DNA of 64,000 nucleotides from Cellulomonas sp. URHD0024 (GCF_000426185.1 NZ_KE384505.1:497741-561740); one strand, 5' to 3'. Positions 1 to 13,484 are shown, counted from the stretch's first letter. Made by a program: numbers and translations. Notes: generated from the letters alone by a model not told the origin.

Positions 1-79
1 AATCTGACGTCCAGCTAGTGCCGAGTCAGAACCCCGAGCACGACCGCGGGCAGCCGCGTTCACGCGGGAGTGGGACACG

Positions 80-3000
80 ATGAACGGACGCACCGAGCAC
101 GTCGCCGCCCGCAGGTACTCGCGCCGGTGGGCCAGGACGCTCGGAGCGACGATCGCATCCGTCGCCCTGGTGCTGGCCGGCCTCGTCGCGGCCTCCGGCC
201 CTGCCGCGGCCGCCGACCCGCCGCCACCGCCGCCGCCCACGCTCTCGGACGCCGTGACGACGGACCCGCTGCCGACCGTCCAGATCGACGGTGTCGCCTG
301 GTCGCAGGTGATCGTCGGCGGCACGGTGTACGTGGCGGGCGACTTCACGACGGCCCGGCCGGCGGGCGCGGCGGCCGGGGTGAACACGACCCCGCGGGCG
401 AGCCTGCTGGCCTACGACCTCGCCACCGGCGAGCTCGTCACCAGCTGGGCGCCCACCCTGAACGGTCCTGCGTTCGCGATCGCGGCGTCGCCCGACGGCA
501 GCAAGATCTACGTCGGCGGTGACTTCACACGGGTCAACAACGTGGCCCGCAACCGGTTCGCTGTCCTCAGCCGCGCGACGGGTGCGCTGAACACCGCCTT
601 CACGGGCGGCGCCAACGCGGCGGTCCGCACGATCACCGCGTCCTCGTCGGCGGTGTACCTGGGGGGCAACTTCACCGTCGTCGCCGGCGCGGACCGGCCG
701 CGCGTCGCGTCGTTCGACGCGAACACCGGTGCGCTGCGCAACTGGCGTGCCTCGGTCCAGCCGGCGCAGGTCGACTCGATCACCCTCAGCCCGGACGGCG
801 CGTCCCTCTTCATCGGGGGGCGCTTCCAGTACATCAACAACCAGGTCCGCAAGGGCACGGGGGCCGTGGCGACGTCGAACGCCGCCCTGCTGCCCTGGAC
901 CGTGGGCGACCAGCTGTTCGCGTACGGCTACTCCGCCGGGATCCAGAGCCTGACGACGGACGGCACCTATGTCTACGGATCGTCGTTCGCGTTCCTCGGG
1001 CAGGACGACAGCGACGCCAACTTCGAGGGGGTCTTCGCGGCCGACCCGGTGACCTCCAACGTCGTCTGGGTCGAGGACTGCCACGGCGACAGCTACTCGG
1101 TCTACCCGAACCCCGGCAAGGACCGGATCTTCATGGCCGGCCACCCGCACCAGTGCAGCAACATCGGTGGCTTCCCGGAGATCAACCCGCGGCTCTCCTG
1201 GTACGGGCTCTCGTTCGGCAAGGAGATCGTCGGGCAGGTCCAGCCCAACACCCAGGCGGGCCACTACTCGAGCATCGAGGGCTTCGCGACGCCGGAGCTG
1301 CGACCGTTCTTCCCGACCTTCGCGACCGGCACCTTCACGGGCACCAGCCAGGCGGGCTGGAACGTCACGGGATCGGGTGACTACGTCGTCTACGGCGGCG
1401 AGTTCCCCCGGGTGAACAACATCGCGCAGCAGGGCCTGGTGCGCTTCGCCACCCGCGACAAGGCGCCCGATGCGTTCGGACCCCAGGTGACGGGCTCGTC
1501 GTTCGCACCCACGGCCCAGTCGCACGGCCGCGGCGCGATCTCCGTGAGCTGGCCCGCGAACTGGGACCGCGAGGAGGCGTCGCTGCGCTACGACGTGTAC
1601 CGCGACGGTGTGCTCGTCTACTCGGTGGACGCGGCGTCGCGGTTCTGGGACCGGACGCGGCTGTCGTTCGTCGACACCGGGCTCGCGGACAACCGCCAGT
1701 ACGCCTACGTCGTGCGCGCGGTCGACGCCGGCGGCCTGTCGGTCGCGTCGCCGAGCGTCGCGGCGACCACCCTCACCTCCGGCGGCGCAGCCCTGAGCAC
1801 GTACGCCCGCGAGATCCTCGCGGACAACCCGGCCCAGTACTGGCGCCTCTCCGAGACCTCCGGCTCCATGCAGGACTGGACCTCGTGGGACGACGCGGGG
1901 GTCGGCGCTGCGGTCGGTCGCGGCGTACCGGGCGCGATCGCCGGCGACCCCAGCACGGCAGCGAGCTTCACGGGCTCGGGGACCTCGCGGATCTACGGCA
2001 CGCGGCAGGTCGTCGGCCAGCACCGTCTGTCGATCGAGGCGTGGTTCCGCACGACATCGACGGCCGGTGGCTCGATCGTGAGCTTCGGGACGACGAGCGG
2101 CACGGCCAACAGCACCACCAACGACCGCAAGGTGTACATGGGCGCCGACGGCCGCCTGACGTTCGGAGTCTTCCCGGCGATCAACCGGACGGTGACGTCA
2201 CCCCAGGCCTACAACGACGGCGCGTGGCACCTGGTCGTCGCCACCCTCGGTCGGCAGGGGATGAAGCTGTACGTCGACGGATCCGTCGTCGCGTCCGACT
2301 GGAGCGTCACCTTCGGCCGGTTCGGCAACGGGTTCTGGCGCATCGGCGGCGACATCGTCGCGGGGTGGCCCAACGCCGCCGGGCAGAACTTCGTCGGCCA
2401 GATCGACGAGGTCGCCATCTACGGGCGCGAGCTGACGCCCACCGACATCGCGAGCCACCAGGCCGTGGGGTCCGGCGGTGTGCTGCCGAACCAGCCGCCC
2501 AGCGCGGCCTTCACCGTCACGGGCGGGGTGCTGCACGCGGACGCGAACGGCACCGGATCGGCCGACCCGGACGGCGTGATCACGTCCTGGTCCTGGTCCT
2601 GGGGCGACGGCACGACGACGACCACGACCGTGCCGACCACGTCGCACGACTATGCGACCGCCGGGACCAAGACGGTCGCCCTGACGGTCACCGACGACGA
2701 CGGAGCGACCGGCACGGTGAGCCACACGGTGGCCGTCGCAGCGGCGAACCAGCCGCCCGTCGCGGCGTTCACGGTGACCGGCGGGGTCCTGTCGGCGAGC
2801 GTTGACGGCAGCGCGTCGAGCGACGCCGACGGCTCGATCACCTCGTACCAGTGGCAGTGGGGCGACGGCACGACGACGACCACCTCGGTGCCGACGACGT
2901 CCCACGCGTATACCGCGTCGGGCACGCCGACCGTGGTCCTGACCGTGACCGACAACGCCGGGGCGACGGGGACGGTCAGCCACACCGTCACCGTCGCCCC

Positions 3001-5569
3001 GAACCAGCCCCCGGTGGCGTCGTTCACGGCGGTCGTGAGCTCGCTCTCCGTCGCGTTCGACGGCACCGGGTCGAGCGACCCCGACGGGTCGGTGACGTCC
3101 TACGCCTGGACGTTCGGGGACGGGGCGACCGGCACCGGGTCGCAGGTCTCCCACCTGTACTCGGCACCGGGCGTCTACTCGGTCGGGCTGACGGTCACGG
3201 ACAACGCGAACCCCGCCGCGACCGGGACGACGACGCACGACATCGCCACCACCGCCCCGCCGCCCGACGGCGTGATCGCCCGCGACGCGTTCGGGCGGAC
3301 CGTCACGGGTGGGTGGGGCAACGCCGACCTCGGCGGTGCCTGGACGGCCACGGGCACCCCGGCGAGCGTCGACGGGTCGACCGGGCTGCTCACGCTCGGG
3401 GCGGGCGCCCTGGCCAGCTCGCGTCTGCCCGGCGTGGAGACGTCCGTCGCGACCCTCCGGTTGACGACCACGGTCGACAAGCGGCCCAACGGCGGCGGCG
3501 GCTGGACCCTCGTGCGCGGCCGGATCACACCGGCGGGCGAGTACCGGCTGAAGACGGCCTGGCCGGCCACCGGCGTGATGACCGCGTCGCTCGTCCGCAC
3601 CAACGCGGCGGGTCAGGACACGGTGCTGGTGGGCACCACCTCGCTCGGCGTCACCTATGCGGCGGGAACCGTCGTCCGGACCAGGTTCGAGGTCTCGGGC
3701 ACGTCGCCGACCACGATCCGGGCCAAGGTCTGGTCCGGCGCGACGGAGCCGGCGGCGTGGCAGCTGCAGACGACCGACTCCGCGGCCGGCTTCCAGGTCG
3801 CCGGGCACACCGGCCTGGCAGCCTCCACCTCGAGCACGGTGACCAACGGACCCGTGACGTTCCGGTTCGACGACTACACCGTCACCGGTCCTGACGTCCC
3901 CCCGGTCGTGGTCGACCCGCTGCCGGCCGCGATGGGCGGCACGCCGAAGAACATCATCGAGCTCATCGGCGACGGGATGGGCTACAACCAGGTCGACCTC
4001 GGGAGCCTGTTCGAGAAGGGTGAGCAGGCGTACCAGGCGACGATCCAGAACGGGGCGATCGTCACGCCTGTCGCGGGTCACAAGGCGTCGCAGTCGTACC
4101 AGCGGTTCGCCGTGCAGACCGGCATGTCGACGTACCCCGCGGGCCAGTCCTACGACCCGACGGCGACCTGGGCCACCTTCGGGCAGGCGCTCAAGAACCC
4201 GACGGACTCGTCGGCCTCGGGGACCGCTCTGTCCAGCGGCGTGAAGACGCTCAACACCCTCGTCGGCGTGAACCCGGCAGGGACGCCGGTGCGCAACATC
4301 GCCGAGCAGGCCGCGCTTCTGGGGAAGTCCACAGGCGTGGTGACGACGATGCCGTTCTCCCATGCGACGCCGGCGTCGTTCCTGGCGCACGCCGACGACC
4401 GCAACGACTACGCGCAGATCGCGGACCAGGTGCTCGCGTCCGACGCCGACGTCGTCCTCAGCGCGGGCGACCCGCGGTACGACGCGAACGCGACGCTCCT
4501 GGCGACGCCGAGCTACGACTTCGTCAGCCAGCCGACGTGGGACGCGATCACGACGGGGGCGACCCCGTTCACCTACATCGGCGACCTGGGGCAGTTCCAG
4601 GCGCTGCAGACGGGCCCGACGCCGGACCGCGTGATCGGCGTGGCGCACGCGTCCGAGACGTTGCAGGAGGGGCGCACGGCGCTGACCGCCACGAGCACGC
4701 CGTTCTCGGTGCCGCGCAACACCGACGTGCCCACGCTGGCGGAGATGACCAAGGGAGCGCTGAACGTCCTCGACAACGACCCCGACGGCTTCTTCGTCAT
4801 GATCGAGGGTGGCGCGATCGACGTCGCCGGGCACGCGAACAACCAGGCGGGGATGGTCGAGGAGCAGGTCGACTTCAACCGCGCGGTGGACGCCGCCGTC
4901 GCCTGGGTCGAGGCCAGCTCGAGCTGGTCGGACACGCTGGTGATCGTCACAGCGGACCACGAGACCGGCTACATCTGGGGTCCCGGCGCGGACCCCGTGC
5001 GCACCCCCGTCGTCGGTGCGCAGGGTCAGCTCCCGCAGCTGACCTGGCACTCGGGCACGCACTCGAACTCACTCGTGCCGTTCTACGCGATGGGAGCCGG
5101 CTCCGCGCAGCTGCTCGCCGCGGCGACGGCCAACGACCCGGTCCGCGGCGCCTACCTCGACAACGCGCTCGTCGGCACCGTGACCATGGGCCTGTGGGGT
5201 GGCACCCCCGGCGACGTGCCGCCCGCCCCGGCCGCACCCGCAGCCGCGGCACGCGTCGCCGCACCAGTCGCCGCACCAGTCGCCGCACCAGTCGCGGCAC
5301 CAGCCGCAGCACCGGCTGCCGCACCGGCGGATGGGCCGGCCCCAGAACCACGGGTCGCAGACCCAGCCGCCGCGGACCCGCCACCGACGCCGGTCGTGGC
5401 CGCCCCGGACCCGGTCGTGCCGGCTCCCGAACCGGTCGAGATCGCGCCCGCGCCCGCGGCCGCGCCCGTCCCACCCGATCCGGTGCCCCCGGATCCCGTT
5501 CCGGGCACCGGGCCGCCCGTGCTGCCGGATCCGGTCTCGGTGGATCCTCCGCCCCAGGCCGTGGGGTGA
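80..5569 (+). CDS. Secreted multidomain alkaline phosphatase (beta-propeller, Fn3, LamG, three PKD, PhoA domain)
   Basis: Predicted exported phosphomonoesterase of 1829 residues, several times longer than a simple PhoA enzyme. An N-terminal signal peptide ends near the AAAA stretch at about residue 45. Residues 60-465 form a propeller-like region with repeated GGDFT/GGNFT/GGEF motifs. A fibronectin III domain follows (about 480-570), then a LamG/concanavalin-like domain (about 575-800) and three PKD domains (about 803-1065, each opening NQPP). A second jelly-roll-like region precedes the phosphatase domain at about 1285-1705. Catalytic elements are visible: metal Asp1298 in GDGMG, nucleophile Ser1377 in TDSSASGTA, Glu1576, Asp1581, His1585, Asp1626-His1627 and His1661. 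The last 115 residues are Pro/Ala rich with no LPXTG motif. A GGGAG ribosome site lies about 10 bases before the ATG. The phosphatase call is firm; the role of the other domains (glycan or surface binding) is inferred. Confidence 0.9.
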   Translation: MNGRTEHVAARRYSRRWARTLGATIASVALVLAGLVAASGPAAAADPPPPPPPTLSDAVTTDPLPTVQIDGVAWSQVIVGGTVYVAGDFTTARPAGAAAGVNTTPRASLLAYDLATGELVTSWAPTLNGPAFAIAASPDGSKIYVGGDFTRVNNVARNRFAVLSRATGALNTAFTGGANAAVRTITASSSAVYLGGNFTVVAGADRPRVASFDANTGALRNWRASVQPAQVDSITLSPDGASLFIGGRFQYINNQVRKGTGAVATSNAALLPWTVGDQLFAYGYSAGIQSLTTDGTYVYGSSFAFLGQDDSDANFEGVFAADPVTSNVVWVEDCHGDSYSVYPNPGKDRIFMAGHPHQCSNIGGFPEINPRLSWYGLSFGKEIVGQVQPNTQAGHYSSIEGFATPELRPFFPTFATGTFTGTSQAGWNVTGSGDYVVYGGEFPRVNNIAQQGLVRFATRDKAPDAFGPQVTGSSFAPTAQSHGRGAISVSWPANWDREEASLRYDVYRDGVLVYSVDAASRFWDRTRLSFVDTGLADNRQYAYVVRAVDAGGLSVASPSVAATTLTSGGAALSTYAREILADNPAQYWRLSETSGSMQDWTSWDDAGVGAAVGRGVPGAIAGDPSTAASFTGSGTSRIYGTRQVVGQHRLSIEAWFRTTSTAGGSIVSFGTTSGTANSTTNDRKVYMGADGRLTFGVFPAINRTVTSPQAYNDGAWHLVVATLGRQGMKLYVDGSVVASDWSVTFGRFGNGFWRIGGDIVAGWPNAAGQNFVGQIDEVAIYGRELTPTDIASHQAVGSGGVLPNQPPSAAFTVTGGVLHADANGTGSADPDGVITSWSWSWGDGTTTTTTVPTTSHDYATAGTKTVALTVTDDDGATGTVSHTVAVAAANQPPVAAFTVTGGVLSASVDGSASSDADGSITSYQWQWGDGTTTTTSVPTTSHAYTASGTPTVVLTVTDNAGATGTVSHTVTVAPNQPPVASFTAVVSSLSVAFDGTGSSDPDGSVTSYAWTFGDGATGTGSQVSHLYSAPGVYSVGLTVTDNANPAATGTTTHDIATTAPPPDGVIARDAFGRTVTGGWGNADLGGAWTATGTPASVDGSTGLLTLGAGALASSRLPGVETSVATLRLTTTVDKRPNGGGGWTLVRGRITPAGEYRLKTAWPATGVMTASLVRTNAAGQDTVLVGTTSLGVTYAAGTVVRTRFEVSGTSPTTIRAKVWSGATEPAAWQLQTTDSAAGFQVAGHTGLAASTSSTVTNGPVTFRFDDYTVTGPDVPPVVVDPLPAAMGGTPKNIIELIGDGMGYNQVDLGSLFEKGEQAYQATIQNGAIVTPVAGHKASQSYQRFAVQTGMSTYPAGQSYDPTATWATFGQALKNPTDSSASGTALSSGVKTLNTLVGVNPAGTPVRNIAEQAALLGKSTGVVTTMPFSHATPASFLAHADDRNDYAQIADQVLASDADVVLSAGDPRYDANATLLATPSYDFVSQPTWDAITTGATPFTYIGDLGQFQALQTGPTPDRVIGVAHASETLQEGRTALTATSTPFSVPRNTDVPTLAEMTKGALNVLDNDPDGFFVMIEGGAIDVAGHANNQAGMVEEQVDFNRAVDAAVAWVEASSSWSDTLVIVTADHETGYIWGPGADPVRTPVVGAQGQLPQLTWHSGTHSNSLVPFYAMGAGSAQLLAAATANDPVRGAYLDNALVGTVTMGLWGGTPGDVPPAPAAPAAAARVAAPVAAPVAAPVAAPAAAPAAAPADGPAPEPRVADPAAADPPPTPVVAAPDPVVPAPEPVEIAPAPAAAPVPPDPVPPDPVPGTGPPVLPDPVSVDPPPQAVG

Positions 5570-5683
5570 CGCGACCCGGTCGGCCGGTGGGGTGAAAACC
5601 GGACAAAACTACCCAACCGCGACGACGTGACGCCTAGAGTTTCGCGCACCGACGACCCGTCGTGCTGACCTGGAGGAGGCCGG

Positions 5684-6838
5684 ATGGCGCCCGCGCCCGG
5701 AGGTGTCCGACACGCGGTGACCGTCATCGTGCCGACCTTCAACGAGTCGCCGAACGTGGGTCCCCTGGTCGAGCTGATCGAGATCGCGCTCGCGGGCGTC
5801 GACGCCGAGGTCCTCTTCGTCGACGACTCCACCGACGACACCCCCGAGGCGGTCGCACGGGCTGCGCGCGCCGCGAGGATCCCGGTCCGGCTGCTGCATC
5901 GCGACGAGCCGGTGGGCGGTCTGAGCGGAGCGGTCGTCGACGGGCTCGTCGCCAGCGCGTCGACGTGGTGCGTGGTCATGGACGGTGACCTGCAGCACCC
6001 GCCGGAGATCATCCCTGCGCTCCTCGAGGCCGGGCGGTCGTCGGGTGCGGACGTCGCGGTGGCCTCGCGCTACACGGGCGACGGGAGCAGCGTCGGGCTG
6101 GCCGGGGTGGTGCGGCGGCTCGTCTCGTCGGTCTCGACCACGTTGACGCGCGCCATGTTCCCCGTGCGGCTCGCGGACTGCACCGACCCGATGACGGGGT
6201 TCTTCGCCGTGCGACGCGACGCCCTCGACCTCGACGAGCTGCACCCGCGCGGGTTCAAGGTGCTGCTCGAGATCCTGGCCCGCAACCAGCTCACGGTCAC
6301 CGAGATCCCCTTCGTCTTCGGCGAACGGCACGCCGGCGAGTCCAAGGCGTCGTTCGCGCAGGGTTTCCAGTTCCTCGCCCAGCTCACGTCGCTGCGCTTC
6401 GGCCGGATGTCGCGGTTCGCCGCGATCGGCGTGTTCGGCGCGCTGGTCAACCTCACGCTGGTCGCGCTCATGACCGGGCTCGGCGCCGGGTACGTCGCCG
6501 CGGTGCTGGTCGCCGCCGAGACGACCATCCTGATGAACTTCCTGCTGCAGGAACGGTTCGTGTTCCGCGACCTGCGGCACGAGGGTCGATCGACCTCGCA
6601 CCGGTTCTGGCAGTCGATCGCGTTCAACAACGTCGACACGGCGATCCGCCTGCCGATCGTCGTCGTCCTCGTCGCCACCCTGCACTGGGCAGCGGTCCTG
6701 GCCACGGCGGTCACGCTCGTCGTGGCGTTCCTGGCGCGGTTCGCGTTCCTGTCCCGGATCGTCTACCGGCCCCGTAGCCGGCGGCCGGTCGCCGGCGAGA
6801 GCGAGACCGAGACGGTCGCCGTGGAGCGGGCGACGTGA
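5684..6838 (+). CDS. Polyprenol-phosphate glycosyltransferase, GT2 plus GtrA-like membrane domain
   Basis: Predicted to transfer a sugar from a nucleotide donor to polyprenyl phosphate on the cytoplasmic face of the membrane (dolichol-phosphate mannosyltransferase type). Residues 10-230 are a GT-A fold with VIVPTFNE at the start, the VFVDD-like strand (LFVDDSTDD) and the DGDLQHP acceptor/metal motif. Residues 245-370 are a GtrA-like region with about four membrane helices (from FAAIGVFGALVNLTL). The ATG is preceded by TGGAGGAGG, a strong ribosome site. The stop overlaps the next gene's GTG by 4 bases, so the two are co-translated. The lipid-linked sugar probably feeds that membrane transferase. 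The sugar itself cannot be read from sequence. Confidence 0.87.
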   Translation: MAPAPGGVRHAVTVIVPTFNESPNVGPLVELIEIALAGVDAEVLFVDDSTDDTPEAVARAARAARIPVRLLHRDEPVGGLSGAVVDGLVASASTWCVVMDGDLQHPPEIIPALLEAGRSSGADVAVASRYTGDGSSVGLAGVVRRLVSSVSTTLTRAMFPVRLADCTDPMTGFFAVRRDALDLDELHPRGFKVLLEILARNQLTVTEIPFVFGERHAGESKASFAQGFQFLAQLTSLRFGRMSRFAAIGVFGALVNLTLVALMTGLGAGYVAAVLVAAETTILMNFLLQERFVFRDLRHEGRSTSHRFWQSIAFNNVDTAIRLPIVVVLVATLHWAAVLATAVTLVVAFLARFAFLSRIVYRPRSRRPVAGESETETVAVERAT

Positions 6839-8340
6839 CACCCACGGCGGAGGGCCAGCTGACGCAGGCCGGTCCCGTCGCCGCTCCCGCGGAGGGCGGC
6901 GACGGTTGGCGGACCCCGTCGCTCGTCGGGCTCCTCGCCTTCCTCGTCGCGTTCGCGGGCTCGTGGATACCGTCCGTGTGGGTCGACGAGGTCGCGACGA
7001 TCGACATGGTCGGCCGCCCGTGGCCGGACATGTTCGACATCCTGCGCCACGTCGACGCGGTGCACGGGGCCTACTACGTGCTGCTGCACGCATGGTCCGA
7101 GGCCTTCGGCCTGTCGCCGGTGAGCCTGCGCATCCCCAGCGCGATCGCGGTCGGTCTCGTCGCAGCCGGCACGGTCGTCCTGGGTCGGACGCTCGCCGGT
7201 GCGCGCGCCGGGCTGGTCGCCGGGCTGGTCGTCCTGATCCTGCCGGCGACGACGTGGGCGGGCGAGGAGGCGCGTTCGTCGGCCTTCGTCATGGCAGCGT
7301 CGGTCTGGGCGGCGGTCGCCCTCGTCGGCGCGCTGCGGGGGAGGTCGCGCCGGTGGTGGGCCTACGGGGCGCTCGTCGCGTTGACCGGGGTCCTCTTCCT
7401 GCAGGCCTTCCTCGTCGTCCTCGCCCACGCGGTCTCGCTCCTGTGGTCCCGGGCCGGCGCGCAGACGTGGCGCAGGTTCGGGCTCGCGGCCGGTGCCGCC
7501 GCCGTCGTCGTCGCCCCGGTCGCGGCGTTCGGGCTCTCCCAGCGGGGTCAGGTCGCCTGGATCCAGAGGCCCGGTGCGGACGTCGTCGAGGCCGTGCTCG
7601 TTCGGCAGTGGTTCGGTGGCTCGCGCGTGCTGGGTCTGGCGGTCTGGCTGGCCGTCGGGGCGATCGTCCTGGTCCCTCGCCTGGTGCCGGCCGTGCGCTC
7701 GGCGACGCCCCTGTCTCTCCTGCACCTGGCCGTCCCGTGGCTGCTGCTCCCGACGGCACTGGTGGTCGCCGTCTCGGTCGTCTCGACGCCGCAGTACACG
7801 CCGCGGTACCTGCGCTACGGCGTGGTGCCGGTCGCGTTGCTGCTCGGCACGGGCATCGCCGCGCTGCGGCGCACGTGGATGCAGGTCGTCGCCTTCTGCG
7901 TGATCGGCCTGCTGTCGCTGCCGCCCTACGTCGCGGAGCGTGGGGAGCACGCGAAGGAGGGGTACGACTGGTCGAGCGCCGCGGACGCGGTGTCGTCGCA
8001 CGGTGCTGACGGCGACGGGGTGGTCTTCGTCCCGGACGACGGCGCCTACCAGTCACCGCGGCGCGCGAGCGAGGCCTACCCGGCGGCGTTCCGAGGCCTC
8101 GCGGACGTCGGGCACGACCGGTCCGGGCGGGTCGGGCAGGTCTGGGCCGACGGCGTGCCGGAGGCGGCTGCCGACGCGGCGATGGCGGACCTGGGCACCG
8201 TCTGGGTGCTCGTCGAGCACAAGGCGCTCGCCGGGGAGAGCGACGCGTGGTTGGCGCGGCACCGCGCGGCCGGGTGGACCGCGACGCTGGTGTACGACGG
8301 GCCTCGCACGGACGTCTACCGGCTCACGTCGTCGAGCTGA
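6835..8340 (+). CDS. GT-C family integral membrane glycosyltransferase (PMT/ArnT-like)
   Basis: A 501-residue polytopic protein with roughly ten hydrophobic segments up to about residue 370 and a soluble C-terminal domain. The first extracytoplasmic loop holds the acidic VWVDEVATIDMV motif, the position where GT-C enzymes place their catalytic Asp, followed by a YYVLLHAW segment. Such enzymes use polyprenyl-phosphate sugars as donors to modify proteins or glycans outside the membrane. The GTG start overlaps the upstream GT2-GtrA stop (GTGA), which supports a donor-maker/transferase pair. The sugar and acceptor are unknown. The 166 bases after it contain an imperfect GC-rich dyad near 8388-8411 and no gene that I can see. 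Confidence 0.8.
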   Translation: MTPTAEGQLTQAGPVAAPAEGGDGWRTPSLVGLLAFLVAFAGSWIPSVWVDEVATIDMVGRPWPDMFDILRHVDAVHGAYYVLLHAWSEAFGLSPVSLRIPSAIAVGLVAAGTVVLGRTLAGARAGLVAGLVVLILPATTWAGEEARSSAFVMAASVWAAVALVGALRGRSRRWWAYGALVALTGVLFLQAFLVVLAHAVSLLWSRAGAQTWRRFGLAAGAAAVVVAPVAAFGLSQRGQVAWIQRPGADVVEAVLVRQWFGGSRVLGLAVWLAVGAIVLVPRLVPAVRSATPLSLLHLAVPWLLLPTALVVAVSVVSTPQYTPRYLRYGVVPVALLLGTGIAALRRTWMQVVAFCVIGLLSLPPYVAERGEHAKEGYDWSSAADAVSSHGADGDGVVFVPDDGAYQSPRRASEAYPAAFRGLADVGHDRSGRVGQVWADGVPEAAADAAMADLGTVWVLVEHKALAGESDAWLARHRAAGWTATLVYDGPRTDVYRLTSSS

Positions 8341-8506
8341 CCCGCGGCGGGCGGCTTGTCGGAGGGCGAGCCTAGGATGGTCGCTGCACCCCGGTCCGCA
8401 CGGATCCGGGGCGCGTCTGCTGCCACGAGGCAACCGCTCGACCAGCCGTACGACACGCTGAGCCCCGCCCGAGACGGTGTGGGCGCTCGCGACGACGAAG
8501 GACCCC

Positions 8507-12181
<3,675 letters not shown>

Positions 12182-12253
12182 TGGGCGCCTCGGACACCCA
12201 GGACGAGGCCCTACGATGACCCCGATCGACGAGCGACGACGCAGGAGGTCCTG

Positions 12254-12847
12254 GTGACGGTACGTGGTGGGGCGCGCAAGCGGCCGTGGAGAGGTGCACT
12301 CATGGTGCTCGCGACCGCGGCGGTGCTGGCCGGGTGCGCCGGACAGCCGGGGGCGGCGGCCGTCGTCGACGGCACCCCCATCCCCACGTCCGACCTGCAG
12401 ACCGCGCTCGACGAGATCAAGCCGTACGTCCCGGGGGCGACGCCGTCGGCCGTCCTGGGGGCGCTCGTGGTCGAGCCCACGGTCTCAGCGATGGCTGCCG
12501 AGGCCGGCGTCGGAGGCTCGGACGAGGACGCGAAGGCGTACCTGGACGCGGTCGTCAAGAACGTGAGCCCCGAGGCGCACCCGACCTTCAGCCCCGCCTC
12601 CATAGCGATCGGGCGGTACTTCGTGGCCTTCACCAACCTGTCGAACCTCTCGAACCAGAACGTGGTCTCGGACGACATCACCAAGCGCATCGCGGACCTC
12701 GACGTCGAGGTGAACCCACGCTTCGGGACGCTGGGCGAGGACAACAAGGTGGCGCCCGCGGTCCCGCCGACGTGGCTCGTCGACCCGTCCGCGCCGAAGC
12801 CTGCGGATGGCCAGACCCCGGCGCCCAGCCCGTCGGCAACGCCCTGA
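12254..12847 (+). CDS. SurA N-terminal domain-like lipoprotein
   Basis: A 197-residue predicted lipoprotein. The signal peptide has an Arg/Lys-rich start, a hydrophobic core and the lipobox LAGC, with Cys near residue 28. The mature part begins with an AAVVDGTPIPTSDLQ segment typical of SurA/PrsA N-terminal chaperone regions, but no parvulin PPIase domain follows, so isomerase activity is not expected. The C-terminus is a Pro/Ser/Ala tail. AGGAGG lies just upstream of the GTG, and a TACGAT box at 12212-12217 may be its -10 element. It sits between mfd and mazG with only 4 bases before mazG. A role as an extracytoplasmic folding helper is a weak inference. Confidence 0.72.
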   Translation: MTVRGGARKRPWRGALMVLATAAVLAGCAGQPGAAAVVDGTPIPTSDLQTALDEIKPYVPGATPSAVLGALVVEPTVSAMAAEAGVGGSDEDAKAYLDAVVKNVSPEAHPTFSPASIAIGRYFVAFTNLSNLSNQNVVSDDITKRIADLDVEVNPRFGTLGEDNKVAPAVPPTWLVDPSAPKPADGQTPAPSPSATP

Positions 12848-12851
12848 TCCG

Positions 12852-13484
12852 GTGACCGACGCGCTCCGTGACCTGGTCCGCGTCATGGACCGTCTCCGCT
12901 CGCCGGGCGGCTGCCCGTGGGATGCCGACCAGACGCACGAGTCGCTCGTGCCGTACGCGCTCGAGGAGACGTACGAGCTGGTCGAGGCGATCGAGACGGG
13001 CGACCGAGCCGGGCTGCGAGAGGAGCTCGGCGACGTGCTGCTGCAGGTGGTGTTCCACGCCCGTATCGCGGCCGAGGACCCGGACGACCCGTTCGACGTC
13101 GACGACGTGGCGGCGGACCTCGTCGCGAAGCTCGTCCGGCGGCACCCGCATGTCTACGGACCAGCCGAGGTCGCCGCCAAGAAGAAGGGCGCAGACCTGC
13201 ACGTGCAGTGGGACACCCTGAAGAACGCCGAGAAGGCGCGCGAGTCCGCGCTCGACGGCGTCCCGCTCGCCCTCGGCGCGCTGGCGCGGGCGCAGAAGAT
13301 CGCGGGTCGCGCCGCCCGCGCCGGGCTGACGGTCGACTCGGTGCCGCCCGCTGACGACCTGGGCGGGCGGCTCCTCGCCCTCGTGCTCGAGGCCCATGCA
13401 GCCGGCGTGGACGCCGAAGGGGCGCTACGGACGAGCGCCGCGGCGTGGGAGGCGTCCCTGCGGGCGCAGGAGTCGGGGACATGA
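12852..13484 (+). CDS. mazG: MazG-family nucleoside triphosphate pyrophosphohydrolase
   Basis: Hydrolyses NTPs or dNTPs to monophosphate and pyrophosphate, probably for nucleotide-pool cleaning. The 210-residue protein carries the MazG signature: GGCPWDADQTHESL, then EETYELVEAIE and EELGDVLLQVVFHA, which supply the acidic Mg-binding residues. The second MazG-like repeat found in the 260-residue E. coli enzyme is present only in reduced form (from about residue 130). The GTG start lies 4 bases after the upstream lipoprotein stop and has no clear ribosome site of its own, so translation is likely coupled. An upstream in-frame ATG at 12807 lies inside the lipoprotein gene and was not chosen. Confidence 0.9.
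   Translation: MTDALRDLVRVMDRLRSPGGCPWDADQTHESLVPYALEETYELVEAIETGDRAGLREELGDVLLQVVFHARIAAEDPDDPFDVDDVAADLVAKLVRRHPHVYGPAEVAAKKKGADLHVQWDTLKNAEKARESALDGVPLALGALARAQKIAGRAARAGLTVDSVPPADDLGGRLLALVLEAHAAGVDAEGALRTSAAAWEASLRAQESGT

Noticed and set aside
2198-5062. Long open frame on the minus strand opposite the phosphatase
   Set aside because: It is Arg/Gly/Val rich without domains, mirrors the codon bias of the plus-strand gene, and has no ribosome site.
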